Of a DNA stretch of 64,000 nucleotides, positions 19,747-29,301 are shown one piece after another. The translations under genes and the position numbers were made by a program. The DNA is from an uncultured Succiniclasticum sp. (GTDB lineage: Bacteria; Bacillota; Negativicutes; Acidaminococcales; Acidaminococcaceae). The notes beneath the pieces are model-generated. The model had not been told where the DNA came from, made no database searches, and worked only from the letters and a program-made list of their open reading frames with translations. Numbering within the stretch: the first letter of the stretch is position 1; each line of letters opens with the position of its first letter. The DNA is taken from contig UQUU01000006.1 of assembly GCA_900544275.1 (NCBI GenBank), positions 1 through 64,000 of the forward strand, given 5' to 3'.

Positions 19747-21022
19747 TCTTCTGCACCTCTGTCATTAAAATAGTTGTAATATCTGCAAGGGGAATTTCCT
19801 TTTGATTATGCTCTTTATCCGCTGTCTTCATATCCCGCAAAGTGACCATGTTCCGGGCCACTTCATCTTCGCCGAAGATCAGCACATAACCGGCGCCGGA
19901 CCGGTCAGCCGCCTTCATCTGACTCTTCATACTGCCCTGCCGATAATCGTAGGCCGTTTTCAAGCCGGCTTCCCTGAGTTTTTCAACCGTTTGGAAAGTC
20001 AGGGCCGCCACTTCCGGCTTAGGCGCTACCACAAACACATCCATGGCAGCCTTCGAGGCCGGCAACAGATTCTGGCTCTGCAAGGCCAACAGCACCCGCT
20101 CCAGTCCCATCGCAAAGCCGATACCGGGCGTTGCCGGACCGCCGATCTCTTCCACCAGTCCATCATACCGCCCGCCGCCGCAGACAGCGCTTTGCGCGCC
20201 TAACGGCGGATACTGGATTTCAAAAGCGGTGCGGGTATAATAATCCAAACCGCGGACCAGCGTGGGGTCTATCGTAAATTCCACACCTGCCGCAGTCAAC
20301 AGTTCCTGCACCGCGGCAAAATGTTGTTTGCACTCTTCATCCAGGCATTCCGCCAGTTTCGGAGCGCCGGCCGCCAAGGCATGACAGCGCTCATTTTTAC
20401 AGTCCAGAATGCGCATGGGATTCCGTTCAAAACGTCCCTGGCAATCCTTACACAACTCTGCCAGATGTGGGCGGAAATAGTCCTGCAATTTTAAGCGGTA
20501 CGCCGGGCGGCAATTGGGGCAGCCCACCGTATTGATTTTCAGCTGCAGATTCCGCAGACCCAAAGATCGCAAGATCTGCACAGCCAACAGAATCACTTCC
20601 GCATCTATAGCAGGCGTCGGTATGCCCAACGCTTCTACGCCAAATTGGTGAAATTGGCGCTGCCGGCCGGCCTGCGGCCGATCATAACGAAACATGGGCC
20701 CGATATAAAACAGCTTGGTCGGATCCGGATCCGCATACATTTTATGTTCCACAAACGCCCGTACAGCCGAAGCCGTATTTTCCGGACGGAGAGTGATGCT
20801 CCGCTGCCCTCTGTCCGCGAACGTATACATTTCTTTTTCTACTACGTCGGTAGTATCGCCGATGCCCCGCTGAAACAGTTCCGTGTGTTCGAACAACGGA
20901 GTGCGGATCTCCGCAAACCCAAATCGAGCGCACAAGTCCCGCAGGACTCCTTCCACATACCGCCAGGCGCCCACTTCCGCCGGCAGGATATCCTTAGTCC
21001 CCCGCGGCAATGTCGTCAACAC
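19739..21022 (-). CDS. hisS: Histidyl-tRNA synthetase
   Basis: Class II homodimeric synthetase. Motif 2 is in FYIGPMFRYDRPQ, and the histidine-binding segments LVRGLDYYTRTAFE and GGGRYDGLVEEIGG are both present. A cysteine-containing insertion (around CKDCQGRFERNPMRILDCK) is usual in bacterial HisRS. The start is GTG at 21022 with AGGGGG eight bases upstream; the next codon is TTG, a weaker alternative. Length is 427 residues. It follows the AI-2E family permease gene by 68 bases, too short for a leader regulator. Confidence 0.95.
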   Translation of the reverse strand: MLTTLPRGTKDILPAEVGAWRYVEGVLRDLCARFGFAEIRTPLFEHTELFQRGIGDTTDVVEKEMYTFADRGQRSITLRPENTASAVRAFVEHKMYADPDPTKLFYIGPMFRYDRPQAGRQRQFHQFGVEALGIPTPAIDAEVILLAVQILRSLGLRNLQLKINTVGCPNCRPAYRLKLQDYFRPHLAELCKDCQGRFERNPMRILDCKNERCHALAAGAPKLAECLDEECKQHFAAVQELLTAAGVEFTIDPTLVRGLDYYTRTAFEIQYPPLGAQSAVCGGGRYDGLVEEIGGPATPGIGFAMGLERVLLALQSQNLLPASKAAMDVFVVAPKPEVAALTFQTVEKLREAGLKTAYDYRQGSMKSQMKAADRSGAGYVLIFGEDEVARNMVTLRDMKTADKEHNQKEIPLADITTILMTEVQKND

Positions 21023-21090
21023 GATAATTCCCCCTTATGTGCTTTCTTTTACTGTCTGATAAAGCATGGTATATATTTTACCACTTTTCC

Positions 21091-22194
21091 TTACAACTGA
21101 CAATTATCCGGATTTTTCTCCGCTTCTTCCCCGCCATAATGCCACAGCTCGTCATATAAAACACGATATACAGCCGCTACCGGCATGGCAAACAGCATGC
21201 CTAAAATACCAAAAAGTTTGCCGGCGATCATCAGCGCCAATAAAATCACCACCGGATGAAGCCGTATCTTCCGGCCCATGATGACAGGCTGCAAGACCTG
21301 ACTGTCCAGCGTGTAATAAATGATGTAAAAAAACGCCAGATAAAAAGCCACCTGAGGGGACACTGACGAATACGCTACGAAAACAGCAGGTACCGCCGCA
21401 ATAATCGGCCCGATCACCGGGATTGCTTCGGCAAACATGGCGATGAAGCCGAAAACCAGCGGATACGGGACCTGTAAGATCATCAGTATAAGAACCACGC
21501 AGAGAGCGGAAAGCAGGCTCAGTTTCCAAAGCCCCTCCACATAGCTGCTGATCGCCACACCGATGCGGTGGAGCACCCGCCGGGCTTTCGGACGCGCCAC
21601 CGGCGTAAACAGACTGACGACCATCTCGCACAACTGATGCCAGTCCTTTAAAAAATAAAACGACAGGAACGGCACCACGATCAGCCCCAGCAAATTGGCC
21701 ACAATCTGGATAGTTGAATTCAACAGATTACGTATTACTCCGGCAATCAGGCCCATAACCGAATTCACCGCATCCTCGATCAGGCCTTCCAGATTGGAAG
21801 GGAGCATCGCTACTTTAGCCGAAGGGTCTTTCAGTAAATTCAGCAAAGAGTCCCCCTGCATCTGCTTAGAATATTCCGGCACCTTCACTAACAATTCGTT
21901 AATCTGAACAAATAAAGGAAGGACCACCACAAAGAGCATACTGACCGTAAAAACAGCCAGGACCACAAACGCCAGAAAAATACCCGCTACCCGCGAAGGA
22001 TGCATGCCGGTCTTGCCCAACTGAAGCCGGGCAAAAGACCGGGACAGCGGGTACAGGGCAAAAGAAAGCCCTATCGCCAGTAAGATCGGGAATAAAAAGG
22101 AACTCATCGCGTAGAGTACCGCCGAAACTAAAAAGGCGATCAGAAATTTTATCACCGTATGTTGTTGTATATATTTAATATAACTTATTTTCAT
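21091..22194 (-). CDS. AI-2E family transporter (PerM/YdbI-like permease)
   Basis: A polytopic inner-membrane protein with about eight hydrophobic segments in the usual family spacing: a pair near the N-terminus, a soluble middle region (about residues 100-150), then a membrane-rich C-terminal half ending in a charged tail. The family includes TqsA, linked to autoinducer-2 export, and a sodium/proton antiporter, so the substrate here is unknown. The ATG at 22194 is chosen although only a weak AGGCG precedes it; a TTG at 22245 would overlap the upstream gene by 34 bases. Length is 367 residues. Confidence 0.8.
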   Translation of the reverse strand: MKISYIKYIQQHTVIKFLIAFLVSAVLYAMSSFLFPILLAIGLSFALYPLSRSFARLQLGKTGMHPSRVAGIFLAFVVLAVFTVSMLFVVVLPLFVQINELLVKVPEYSKQMQGDSLLNLLKDPSAKVAMLPSNLEGLIEDAVNSVMGLIAGVIRNLLNSTIQIVANLLGLIVVPFLSFYFLKDWHQLCEMVVSLFTPVARPKARRVLHRIGVAISSYVEGLWKLSLLSALCVVLILMILQVPYPLVFGFIAMFAEAIPVIGPIIAAVPAVFVAYSSVSPQVAFYLAFFYIIYYTLDSQVLQPVIMGRKIRLHPVVILLALMIAGKLFGILGMLFAMPVAAVYRVLYDELWHYGGEEAEKNPDNCQL

Positions 22195-22211
22195 AGTTGA
22201 TAACGCCTGAA

Positions 22212-22826
22212 TTACTGCAGGAACGGATTCCGTTTTCGTTCCCAACCTACGGTAGTAGCGGGACCGTGCCCCGGCAACAGATTCGTCTCATCCGGCAGCG
22301 TCAGGATCTTGCTGTGAATGGATTCCAGCAACGTATCATAGGAGCCGCCGGGCAAGTCCGTGCGTCCGATGGATTCCGCAAAAATCGTGTCGCCGCAGAA
22401 AACAATATCATCGGTTACATAGCAGCACCCGCCGGGCGTATGACCGGGAGTCAGCAGCACTTTAAAGGTATAACCGGCCGCTTCGATCACCTGTCCTTCT
22501 TCCACCAGCACATCCGCTGCGCCAAAATCTTTTGCCGGCCCGGGGAAAAAAGCGGAGACCGCATGAGTCAGGCGCTCCGCATCCTCTGCGGCCATGTATA
22601 CTTTGGCGCCGGTGGCTTCCCTGACCTCTTTTAAGCCGCTGATATGATCCAGATGCCCATGGGTCAGAAGGATCGCATCTACAGTCAGATTTTCCCGCTT
22701 TAAAGCGGACACAATACGGGTCCCTTCATCACCCGGATCCACTACCACCGCATGTCCGGTTTTTTCGTTTTCCACAATATAGCAGTTGGTGATGACAGGA
22801 CCTACTTCCATAATTTTTACTTTCAT
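22212..22826 (-). CDS. MBL-fold metallo-hydrolase (glyoxalase II-like)
   Basis: A small metallo-beta-lactamase-fold hydrolase. The metal-binding motif THGHLDH is at about 55-61, followed by the later His and Asp ligands in TPGHTPGG and CGDTIF and a final His in LPGHGP. At 204 residues it matches YcbL-type hydroxyacylglutathione hydrolase relatives that lack the C-terminal glyoxalase II domain. The real substrate is unknown. Its ATG overlaps the rel stop codon by four bases, so the two are translated together; this rel-MBL-hisS order recurs in Firmicutes. Confidence 0.88.
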   Translation of the reverse strand: MKVKIMEVGPVITNCYIVENEKTGHAVVVDPGDEGTRIVSALKRENLTVDAILLTHGHLDHISGLKEVREATGAKVYMAAEDAERLTHAVSAFFPGPAKDFGAADVLVEEGQVIEAAGYTFKVLLTPGHTPGGCCYVTDDIVFCGDTIFAESIGRTDLPGGSYDTLLESIHSKILTLPDETNLLPGHGPATTVGWERKRNPFLQ

Positions 22827-25084
22827 TTTTTCTTTCCTTTCCCGCTCTCATTCCCATTCCCGGCAGTTGTAGTCATGCGTTCTACGCTATATACCCCCTG
22901 GATGCGTTTGATGCGGCTCATAATGGTGTCCAACTGAGCCGTATTCGTGATATCCAACCCCAGGTGGATCATTGCCGTTTTATTTTTTGCCATATGGCTG
23001 CTGATATGATTGATATTGATCCGGTTTTCGCTGATCGACATCATAATGTCCACCATAAGTCCCGGTTTATCATTCGCTACGATGACAATATTGGCCTTGT
23101 ACACTGCATCTGTAGCCACATCCCAGGTCACGCTGATCAGGCGTCTTTGCTCTTCCGGATTATTGGACATCACATTAGGACAATCGCTGCGATGCACAGA
23201 GATGCCGCTGCCCCGGGTAATATAGCCGATGACCGAGTCTCCCGGTACCGGATTACAGCAGCGCGCCAGCTTGACCATAATTCCATCTTCTCCCTTGACC
23301 AGGATGCCATGACTGGATTTCGCCTTGGAGGTTCTGGGTTTCAGCTGGGAGATCAGTTCGCTTAAATCCTTACTGCTTTGGAGTTGCTGCTTTTGTTCCT
23401 GTTTATAAATATCCACCAGACGGGACATGATCGTGTTCAGCGTCGTCCCGCCGAACCCCAGGGAAGCCAGCAATCCGTCCACATCGGGCAAAAACAGTTT
23501 TTCCGCCACAGATTTCAATTTTTCCTGGGAAGCAAACTCTTTGGTGTCATAGCCCAGGCGCCTGCACTCTTTATCCAGCATCTCCCGGCCCCGGTCTATA
23601 TTTTCTTCCCGCCTCTCTTTCTTAAACCAGGACTTGATCTTGTTGCGGGTATCCGACGAACCGGCGATATTGATCCAGTCCCGGCTGGGCCCTGAGGCCT
23701 GTTTACTGGTAATGACTTCGACGATGTCCCCGTTGGAAAGTTTATAATCCAAAGGTACAATCCGTCCGTTTACCTTGGTGCCGATACAGCGATTTCCCAC
23801 ATCCGTATGGATCCGATAGGCAAAATCGATGGGCACGGAACCTACCGGCAGATCGATCACATCGCCCCGGGGGGTGAAGACAAAAACTTCGTCCGCAAAT
23901 ACATCCAGCTTCACTGTATTGACAAAGTCTTTGGAATCATTCATATCATGATGCCATTCCAGCAGCTGACGCAGCCAGGACAGCTTCGCCGCATAGCTTT
24001 TGTCACTGCCGGTAGCCGGCGCGGACCCGCCGCTTTCCTTATACCGCCAATGCGCCGCGATACCGAACTCGCTGATACGGTGCATTTCAAAAGTACGGAT
24101 CTGAATCTCCAACGGTTGTCCGTTCGTAAATACCACCGTAGTATGGAGCGATTGGTACATATTGGACTTGGGCACGGCCACGTAATCCTTGAAACGTCCG
24201 GGGATCGGCCGCCACAGGCTGTGTACTACACCTAAAGCGCCATAACAGTCTTTGACGCTGTCGACCAGAACACGCACAGCCAGAAGGTCATAAATTTCAT
24301 TTAATTCCTTATGGTCGCGCATCATCTTTTTATAAATACTGTAAAAATTCTTCGGCCGGCCCTGTATTTCACAGTCAATGTTGACTTTTTTTAATTCCGT
24401 CCGCAGCTGATCCATCGCGTCATGGATCATGGCTTCCCGCTCCCGCCGTTTCACCTTTACCTGTTCCACCAGGTTGTAATAGACTTCCGTGTCCCGGTAA
24501 CGGAACGCCAGGTCCTCCAGTTCCCACTTAATGGTATAAATACCTAAGCGGTTTGCCAAAGGCGCATAGATTTCCAATGTTTCTTTCGAAATCGACTGCT
24601 GCTTATACACCGGCATATATTTCATCGTCCGCATATTATGCAGGCGGTCGGCCAGTTTGATAATCACGACGCGAATGTCCTGCGCCATGGCCAGGAACAT
24701 CTTGCGGTAATTTTCGATCTGCCGTTCTTCTTTGGAAATATATTCAATCTTACCCAGTTTCGTCACGCCGTCCACCAGCATGGTCACTTTAGCGCCAAAC
24801 TGTTCCCGCAATTGCTGTAAGGTAGTATCCGTATCCTCCACTACGTCATGCAGAAAAGCTGCCGCCAGAGTTTCCTCATCCATCTTCATCTGCGCCAGAA
24901 TATACGCTACCTGAGTAGGATGGATGATATACGGTTCCCCTGAACGCCGTTTTTGCTCGGCGTGCTTCATCTCAGCCAGTTTATATGCTTTTTCCACCAG
25001 AGCCACTTGCTTTTCATCCAAATAACTTCGGATATAAGCAAAAAGCTCTTCTACAGACACTTCCTGATTTTCTTTTGAGGGCAT
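22823..25084 (-). CDS. rel: Bifunctional (p)ppGpp synthetase/hydrolase Rel
   Basis: Makes and degrades the stringent-response alarmone. Domain order: HD hydrolase (His41, His55, His79-Asp80, about 30-180), synthetase (about 235-350, including the YDLLAVRVLVDS strand), TGS (about 395-455), a helical and conserved-cysteine region (RCCNPVPGD), and a C-terminal ACT/RRM domain (about 675-745). The intact HD residues indicate hydrolase activity. Length is 753 residues. It begins 14 bases after recJ and shares its stop region with the MBL gene, forming one operon. Confidence 0.95.
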   Translation of the reverse strand: MPSKENQEVSVEELFAYIRSYLDEKQVALVEKAYKLAEMKHAEQKRRSGEPYIIHPTQVAYILAQMKMDEETLAAAFLHDVVEDTDTTLQQLREQFGAKVTMLVDGVTKLGKIEYISKEERQIENYRKMFLAMAQDIRVVIIKLADRLHNMRTMKYMPVYKQQSISKETLEIYAPLANRLGIYTIKWELEDLAFRYRDTEVYYNLVEQVKVKRREREAMIHDAMDQLRTELKKVNIDCEIQGRPKNFYSIYKKMMRDHKELNEIYDLLAVRVLVDSVKDCYGALGVVHSLWRPIPGRFKDYVAVPKSNMYQSLHTTVVFTNGQPLEIQIRTFEMHRISEFGIAAHWRYKESGGSAPATGSDKSYAAKLSWLRQLLEWHHDMNDSKDFVNTVKLDVFADEVFVFTPRGDVIDLPVGSVPIDFAYRIHTDVGNRCIGTKVNGRIVPLDYKLSNGDIVEVITSKQASGPSRDWINIAGSSDTRNKIKSWFKKERREENIDRGREMLDKECRRLGYDTKEFASQEKLKSVAEKLFLPDVDGLLASLGFGGTTLNTIMSRLVDIYKQEQKQQLQSSKDLSELISQLKPRTSKAKSSHGILVKGEDGIMVKLARCCNPVPGDSVIGYITRGSGISVHRSDCPNVMSNNPEEQRRLISVTWDVATDAVYKANIVIVANDKPGLMVDIMMSISENRININHISSHMAKNKTAMIHLGLDITNTAQLDTIMSRIKRIQGVYSVERMTTTAGNGNESGKGKKK

Positions 25085-25098
25085 GGTTTTTTCCTTCC

Positions 25099-27447
25099 TT
25101 ATTTAAACCGCAGACTTTGAATACGAGCCCGGGCCAGACGCAAGCTGCTGTAATATATTTCCGCTAACGCATCACACTCTTTGCGCAGCGCCACATAGGT
25201 GGGGGAATCTTCCAATTGCCGGTGCCGGGTACTGCCCGGCAACACCACATCTCCCTGAATACGGAAAAATTCCAGTTCGGCAAAAATACGCAGATCATTT
25301 TCCGTCAGCGTCAGCTGTTGTGCGGCTGACTGCGCTTTTAACTGTTCCACCTTAGCCACCGCCTGAGAACGCAATACTTTCGTCACAAAGCGATAGGCAT
25401 CGATCAGGTGGTTCCGATTCGGATAGCAGGACAGCGTGTTCTGTTTTTCCCTCTGCCAATCCAGCATATTATATAAAATATATAAGGATTTTCCGGGGCC
25501 TGCCGCTACAGGAAAGACGCCCCTCCGAAAAATATCCGTCCTGGGCAGGTCGTAAAAGATAACTCTGCGTTCCCCCGCCTCGCACAAAGAACCGTATTGC
25601 CGCAGTGTGACCTGGGAAAACTTTTGCAACCACAGAGTTTCTTCATTTTTCTCATTCACAAAAACCGTAAATTTTTTATTTTGCCGGAGCAGTCGCCGCA
25701 GCACTTCAGACTTATCTTCCGTGCCTTTGCGGTAATCATACAGCTCCATTTCCATACGAAAAGCCAGAATCTCTAAGTTGATGCTTTCCATACCGTTATA
25801 CACATTGATTTCAGGCTTGAAAACGATATCCGCTTCCACATTGTTATAGAGGCGGTCCGCATAAACAGCGCCCTGCCACATAATGCAGTGGCAGGATGTT
25901 TTGCCCACATCCACAAAAAAACGCAGATGGTTCTGCTCCCTCCCTACAGGCCGAGGATTATGCAGCACCGCGTCTTTCAGCATAAATAACGGCGCCGGAT
26001 TTTCACAGCCGAAAGGCTCCAGCAACTCTACTTCATGCAGAAAATCCAGCGTGAGCATTCCGGGCTCCTGTACCACCATATCAATCGCGATATGAGGACG
26101 AAAATCCTCAGGGCTCAGCCTCTGCTCCGTTACCTGAATAAAATCCCGGCAGAAATTTTCCAGCTTGTCCGTTTCCAGAGTCAGTCCGGCGGCCTGACTG
26201 TGCCCTCCAAACTGAATCAGATTGGCTTCACAGGCCTGCAGTGCATCATACATGTCTAACGGCGGAATACTGCGGCAGGAGCCTTTTGTCTGCTCGCCAT
26301 TAACACTGAGCAGTATTACCGGACGATAATACTTATCTACCAGGCGGGAAGCCACAATGCCGATCACGCCCGGATGCCAGCCTTCTTTTGCCAGGACAAT
26401 CGCCGCCGGCAGTTTTTCCTGTCCCTGGAGCATCTGTTCCGCTTCAATAAAGATCTGATGACTGATTTCCTGCCTTAACGCATTTTCTTCATTCAGCTGC
26501 CGGGCCATCTCCAAAGCAGCCTCTGCCTTTTCCGTAGTCAACAATTCCACGGCCAGCTGGGCATGTTCCAACCGCCCTGCCGCATTCAGCCGGGGTGCCA
26601 GAACGAAGCCGATCTTTTCGGAATTCATGGGTACCCGGTCACAATGGCACACTTCCAGCAATTTACGCAAACCGACCAAAGAAGTCTGTCCCATCGCTTT
26701 TAACCCGCGTTTCACCAAAACACGGTTTTCATCCTGCAGGGGAACGATATCCGCTACCGTCCCCAGCGCGGCTAATTCCGTATAATTCTCCCATAACGGC
26801 TCCTCCGGATGGGACAGTTTATGCAGCGCCTGACACAGCTTGAAGGCCACGCCGACCCCCGAGAGCCCCTTAAAAGGGTACTCACAGTGCGGCTGACGGG
26901 GATTTACAATAGCATACGCTGCCGGCAAGGTCTCCGGCGGGCGATGGTGATCTGTAATAATAATATCCAACCCGGCCGGCGCCGCCGCTACTTCCTGCAC
27001 ACCGCTGATCCCACAGTCCACCGTGATCACCAGTGTCACGCCATCCTGATACAGCGTCTCCAGCGCTTCATTGTTCAAGCCGTAGCCTTCGCCCTGACGC
27101 CGGGGGATATAAGTCTGCACATCGGCCCCGTTCTCCGCCAAATACAGATACAATAAGGAGCTGGCCGTAATACCGTCTACATCATAATCCCCAAAAACAG
27201 TGATTTTCTCCCCTGCTTCTCTCGCTTTTTGAATACGGCGCGCCGCCCGTTCCATATCTTTCAGCAAAAAAGGATCATAATACGGTTCAGCTTTGCCAAA
27301 CAAAAACTCCTTCATCGAAGTTTCATCAGTCAACCCCCGATGCATTAAGATACCTGTGATCGCCGGAGAAACCTGCAGCGCCTCCGCCAGACGCTGCGCC
27401 GCAGAAATATCATATGCTTTTACATCCCAATAGGCCGATCGTTTCAT
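25099..27447 (-). CDS. recJ: Single-stranded-DNA-specific exonuclease RecJ
   Basis: A 5'-3' exonuclease used in recombination and repair. The DHH phosphoesterase motifs are present: VFGDYDVDGITAS with Asp87, Asp89 and Asp91, VDCGISG, then ITDHHRPP. The DHHA1 motif follows around GGHSQAAG, then an OB-fold. A C-terminal extension of about 230 residues resembles the Firmicutes RecJ C-terminal domain. Length is 782 residues. AGAGG lies about 12 bases before the ATG. The upstream 400 bases hold a folded element and repeats described separately. Confidence 0.94.
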   Translation of the reverse strand: MKRSAYWDVKAYDISAAQRLAEALQVSPAITGILMHRGLTDETSMKEFLFGKAEPYYDPFLLKDMERAARRIQKAREAGEKITVFGDYDVDGITASSLLYLYLAENGADVQTYIPRRQGEGYGLNNEALETLYQDGVTLVITVDCGISGVQEVAAAPAGLDIIITDHHRPPETLPAAYAIVNPRQPHCEYPFKGLSGVGVAFKLCQALHKLSHPEEPLWENYTELAALGTVADIVPLQDENRVLVKRGLKAMGQTSLVGLRKLLEVCHCDRVPMNSEKIGFVLAPRLNAAGRLEHAQLAVELLTTEKAEAALEMARQLNEENALRQEISHQIFIEAEQMLQGQEKLPAAIVLAKEGWHPGVIGIVASRLVDKYYRPVILLSVNGEQTKGSCRSIPPLDMYDALQACEANLIQFGGHSQAAGLTLETDKLENFCRDFIQVTEQRLSPEDFRPHIAIDMVVQEPGMLTLDFLHEVELLEPFGCENPAPLFMLKDAVLHNPRPVGREQNHLRFFVDVGKTSCHCIMWQGAVYADRLYNNVEADIVFKPEINVYNGMESINLEILAFRMEMELYDYRKGTEDKSEVLRRLLRQNKKFTVFVNEKNEETLWLQKFSQVTLRQYGSLCEAGERRVIFYDLPRTDIFRRGVFPVAAGPGKSLYILYNMLDWQREKQNTLSCYPNRNHLIDAYRFVTKVLRSQAVAKVEQLKAQSAAQQLTLTENDLRIFAELEFFRIQGDVVLPGSTRHRQLEDSPTYVALRKECDALAEIYYSSLRLARARIQSLRFK

Positions 27448-27503
27448 CCTCTTTGTAATCCTCTCTACCCTGCCCGCCCGCTGATAAATTTCAATACTGA
27501 ATA

Positions 27504-27599
27504 ATTGCTGCTCCCGTTACTTTTAGAACGGTTCTCCTGCTTCCGGTTTAAGCCGAAACCTTTCTTGCGGAAGAACGCAGCAATTTTTATTTATTTTTC
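27504..27599. other. Folded three-way-junction-like element upstream of recJ
   Basis: The outer stem ATTGCTGC/GCAGCAAT (27504-27511 with 27577-27584) encloses two arms. One is CCGTT/AACGG (27514-27518 with 27527-27531). The other is CTTCCG/CGGAAG (27540-27545 with 27568-27573), with GGTTT/AAACC near its tip. On the plus strand it runs into a T-rich tract (to 27599) and would act as a terminator; on the minus strand it lies in the recJ leader. Confidence 0.5.
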
Positions 27600-27714
27600 C
27601 TGTTTCTTCCCCACTTACGTTGCGAACGGGACTGCGGTTCTTACTTAAGGTCATCCGTATGTAGATTTTCAGCTTTACTCTTACTTGGCGAGCGCGACTG
27701 CAATTTCTATTCAT
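27559..27714. repeat. Three degenerate 34-base direct repeats
   Basis: Copies begin near 27559, 27613 and 27680. Each has the pattern CTTAC-TTGCGAAC-GACTGC, then a T-rich tail, with roughly 60-75% agreement by eye. The first copy forms part of the folded element. Further out (27720-27849) the gap holds two TATAAT boxes on the minus strand (complements near 27750 and 27805) without good -35 boxes. I see no gene in 27448-27849. Confidence 0.4.
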
Positions 27715-27849
27715 ACTAAATTACAGCAACTGTAAAATAAATGCTTATTATAATATTTTACCGAAAAATGAAGCTTCTGTGAATAGTTTTTTAACTACTT
27801 TCATTATAAAACAGCAAAACTGCCAAAGAAAGTTCGCGGATACGGCTGA

Positions 27850-28683
27850 CTATCCCTTATAATGACTGCGCAGCAACGCAATTTCTCTGGCATAACCGTC
27901 CAGATCATTAGGCGTTTCCAGGAAAAAAGGCAGCTGTTTTAAACGGGGATGGTTGATCACCCTCACCAAAGCCTCCAAACCGATTTTCCCTTCGCCAATA
28001 CGGGCGTGGCGGTCCTTGTGCGCCGCACATTCATTCAAGCTGTCATTCAAATGAATCGCCTTCAGGCGCACCAGACCGATTTTACTGTCAAAATCAGCCA
28101 ACACGCCATCCAGATCCCCGGCAATATCATAGCCTCCATCCCAAACATGACAGGTGTCCAGACAGACACCGATTTTATCTTTCAGCTTTACCTGCCGGAT
28201 AATGGCCGCCAATTCATCAAACGTACGTCCTACTTCCGTACCTTTGCCTGCCATGGTCTCCAACAGTACAGTCGTCGTCTGCTCCGGGGCAAGAAGCTCA
28301 TTGAGCAGCTCCGCAATCAGTTCGATGCCTTTTTCTGCGCCCTGACCGGTATGGCTGCCCGGATGAAAGTTATATAATTGTCCCGGTGTAAATTCCATCC
28401 GACGCAGATCATCCGCCATCGTCAGACGGGCAAACTCCCGCGTCGCCTCGGTGGCCGAACAGGGATTCAGCGTATAGGGCGCGTGCGCCAGGATGCAGGG
28501 GAAATGCTCTTCTTGCAGCAAAGAGCACAACGCCGCCGCATCCTCCGGATCGATGGCCTTTGCCTTACTCCCCCGGGGATTTCTGGTAAAAAACTGAAAC
28601 GTATCCGCCGCTAATGTTAACGCGGTCTTACCCATGGCCAAATAGCCGTTAGAGGAAGATAAATGGCATCCTATATGTAACAT
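27850..28683 (-). CDS. nfo: Endonuclease IV (AP endonuclease)
   Basis: Cuts DNA at abasic sites in base-excision repair. It is a TIM-barrel with the expected start MLHIGCHLSSSNGY and the metal-binding segments NFHPGSHTG, LLETMAGKGTEVG, CLDTCHVWDGGYD, IHLNDS and RHARIGEGKIG in order. Length, 277 residues, is typical. GGGGAGG precedes the ATG, and a TATAAT box on the minus strand lies at 28736-28731. It stands alone between the recJ leader and the tRNA-Leu terminator. Confidence 0.95.
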   Translation of the reverse strand: MLHIGCHLSSSNGYLAMGKTALTLAADTFQFFTRNPRGSKAKAIDPEDAAALCSLLQEEHFPCILAHAPYTLNPCSATEATREFARLTMADDLRRMEFTPGQLYNFHPGSHTGQGAEKGIELIAELLNELLAPEQTTTVLLETMAGKGTEVGRTFDELAAIIRQVKLKDKIGVCLDTCHVWDGGYDIAGDLDGVLADFDSKIGLVRLKAIHLNDSLNECAAHKDRHARIGEGKIGLEALVRVINHPRLKQLPFFLETPNDLDGYAREIALLRSHYKG

Positions 28684-28905
28684 AAAGACCTCCCCAATAA
28701 ATTTGAATCCTTACATTCATTCGTTGCCTCATTATACTACAGCTTTCTCGCTTGTACAGCAAAAAAACCGAAAATAATCGGAACGCACCCATGTATTCAT
28801 TCATTTAAACAGTTTTAATATGTCCGGATTTTCGGGTACATAGCAATCCGCATAATGGATAGTTTTCTGTTTCGCTCACTACGCGTATCACCGGCTAAAG
28901 CGCAC

Positions 28906-28947
28906 AAAAAAAGAGAACAGACTTCGAATTAACGAAATCTGTTCTCT
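28906..28947 (-). terminator. Terminator after tRNA-Leu
   Basis: On the minus strand a 10-base stem (AGAGAACAGA with TCTGTTCTCT, 28912-28921 and 28938-28947) is followed by seven T residues. It lies about 50 bases after the tRNA. The rest of 28684-28995 holds only the nfo promoter region and AT-rich sequence. Confidence 0.85.
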
Positions 28948-28995
28948 GCCGTATCATAAATTCTGCATCTGTCGGAAAGAATTTTGTTCTCTTAA

Positions 28996-29082
28996 TGGTG
29001 CCGCTGGCCGGAGTCGAACCGGCACGCCCGCAAAGGCGCTTGATTTTGAGTCAAGTGCGTCTGCCAATTCCGCCACAGCGGC
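28996..29082 (-). tRNA. tRNA-Leu (anticodon CAA)
   Basis: An 87-base type II tRNA with an encoded CCA. The acceptor stem GCCGCTG pairs with CAGCGGC. The anticodon stem CTTGA/TCAAG holds the loop CTCAAAA with anticodon CAA, reading TTG. The long variable arm and the T arm GGTTCGACTCC fit leucine. Confidence 0.97.
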
Positions 29083-29301
29083 AAGTAAAACACGGAACAG
29101 AGTAATTTTATCATCGTGAAAGCAGTTTGTCAATAGTGAACCCTGCATTCTTCCTGCATCTTCCTTTAACTATCAACACCTATGCCGCACTTTGAGGCGT
29201 ATTCTGATACAATCCGGTTCGGGTTCTTGAAAGCCGGTACAGTCTTTGCCGTCTTGCGACGGGCATAACATATGTTTACTGACTTTCCGTGCTCTGTATG
29301 C

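Noticed and set aside
27523..27714. 63-codon frame in the recJ-nfo gap
   Set aside because: Basic, low-complexity translation across the folded element and repeats, without a ribosome site.
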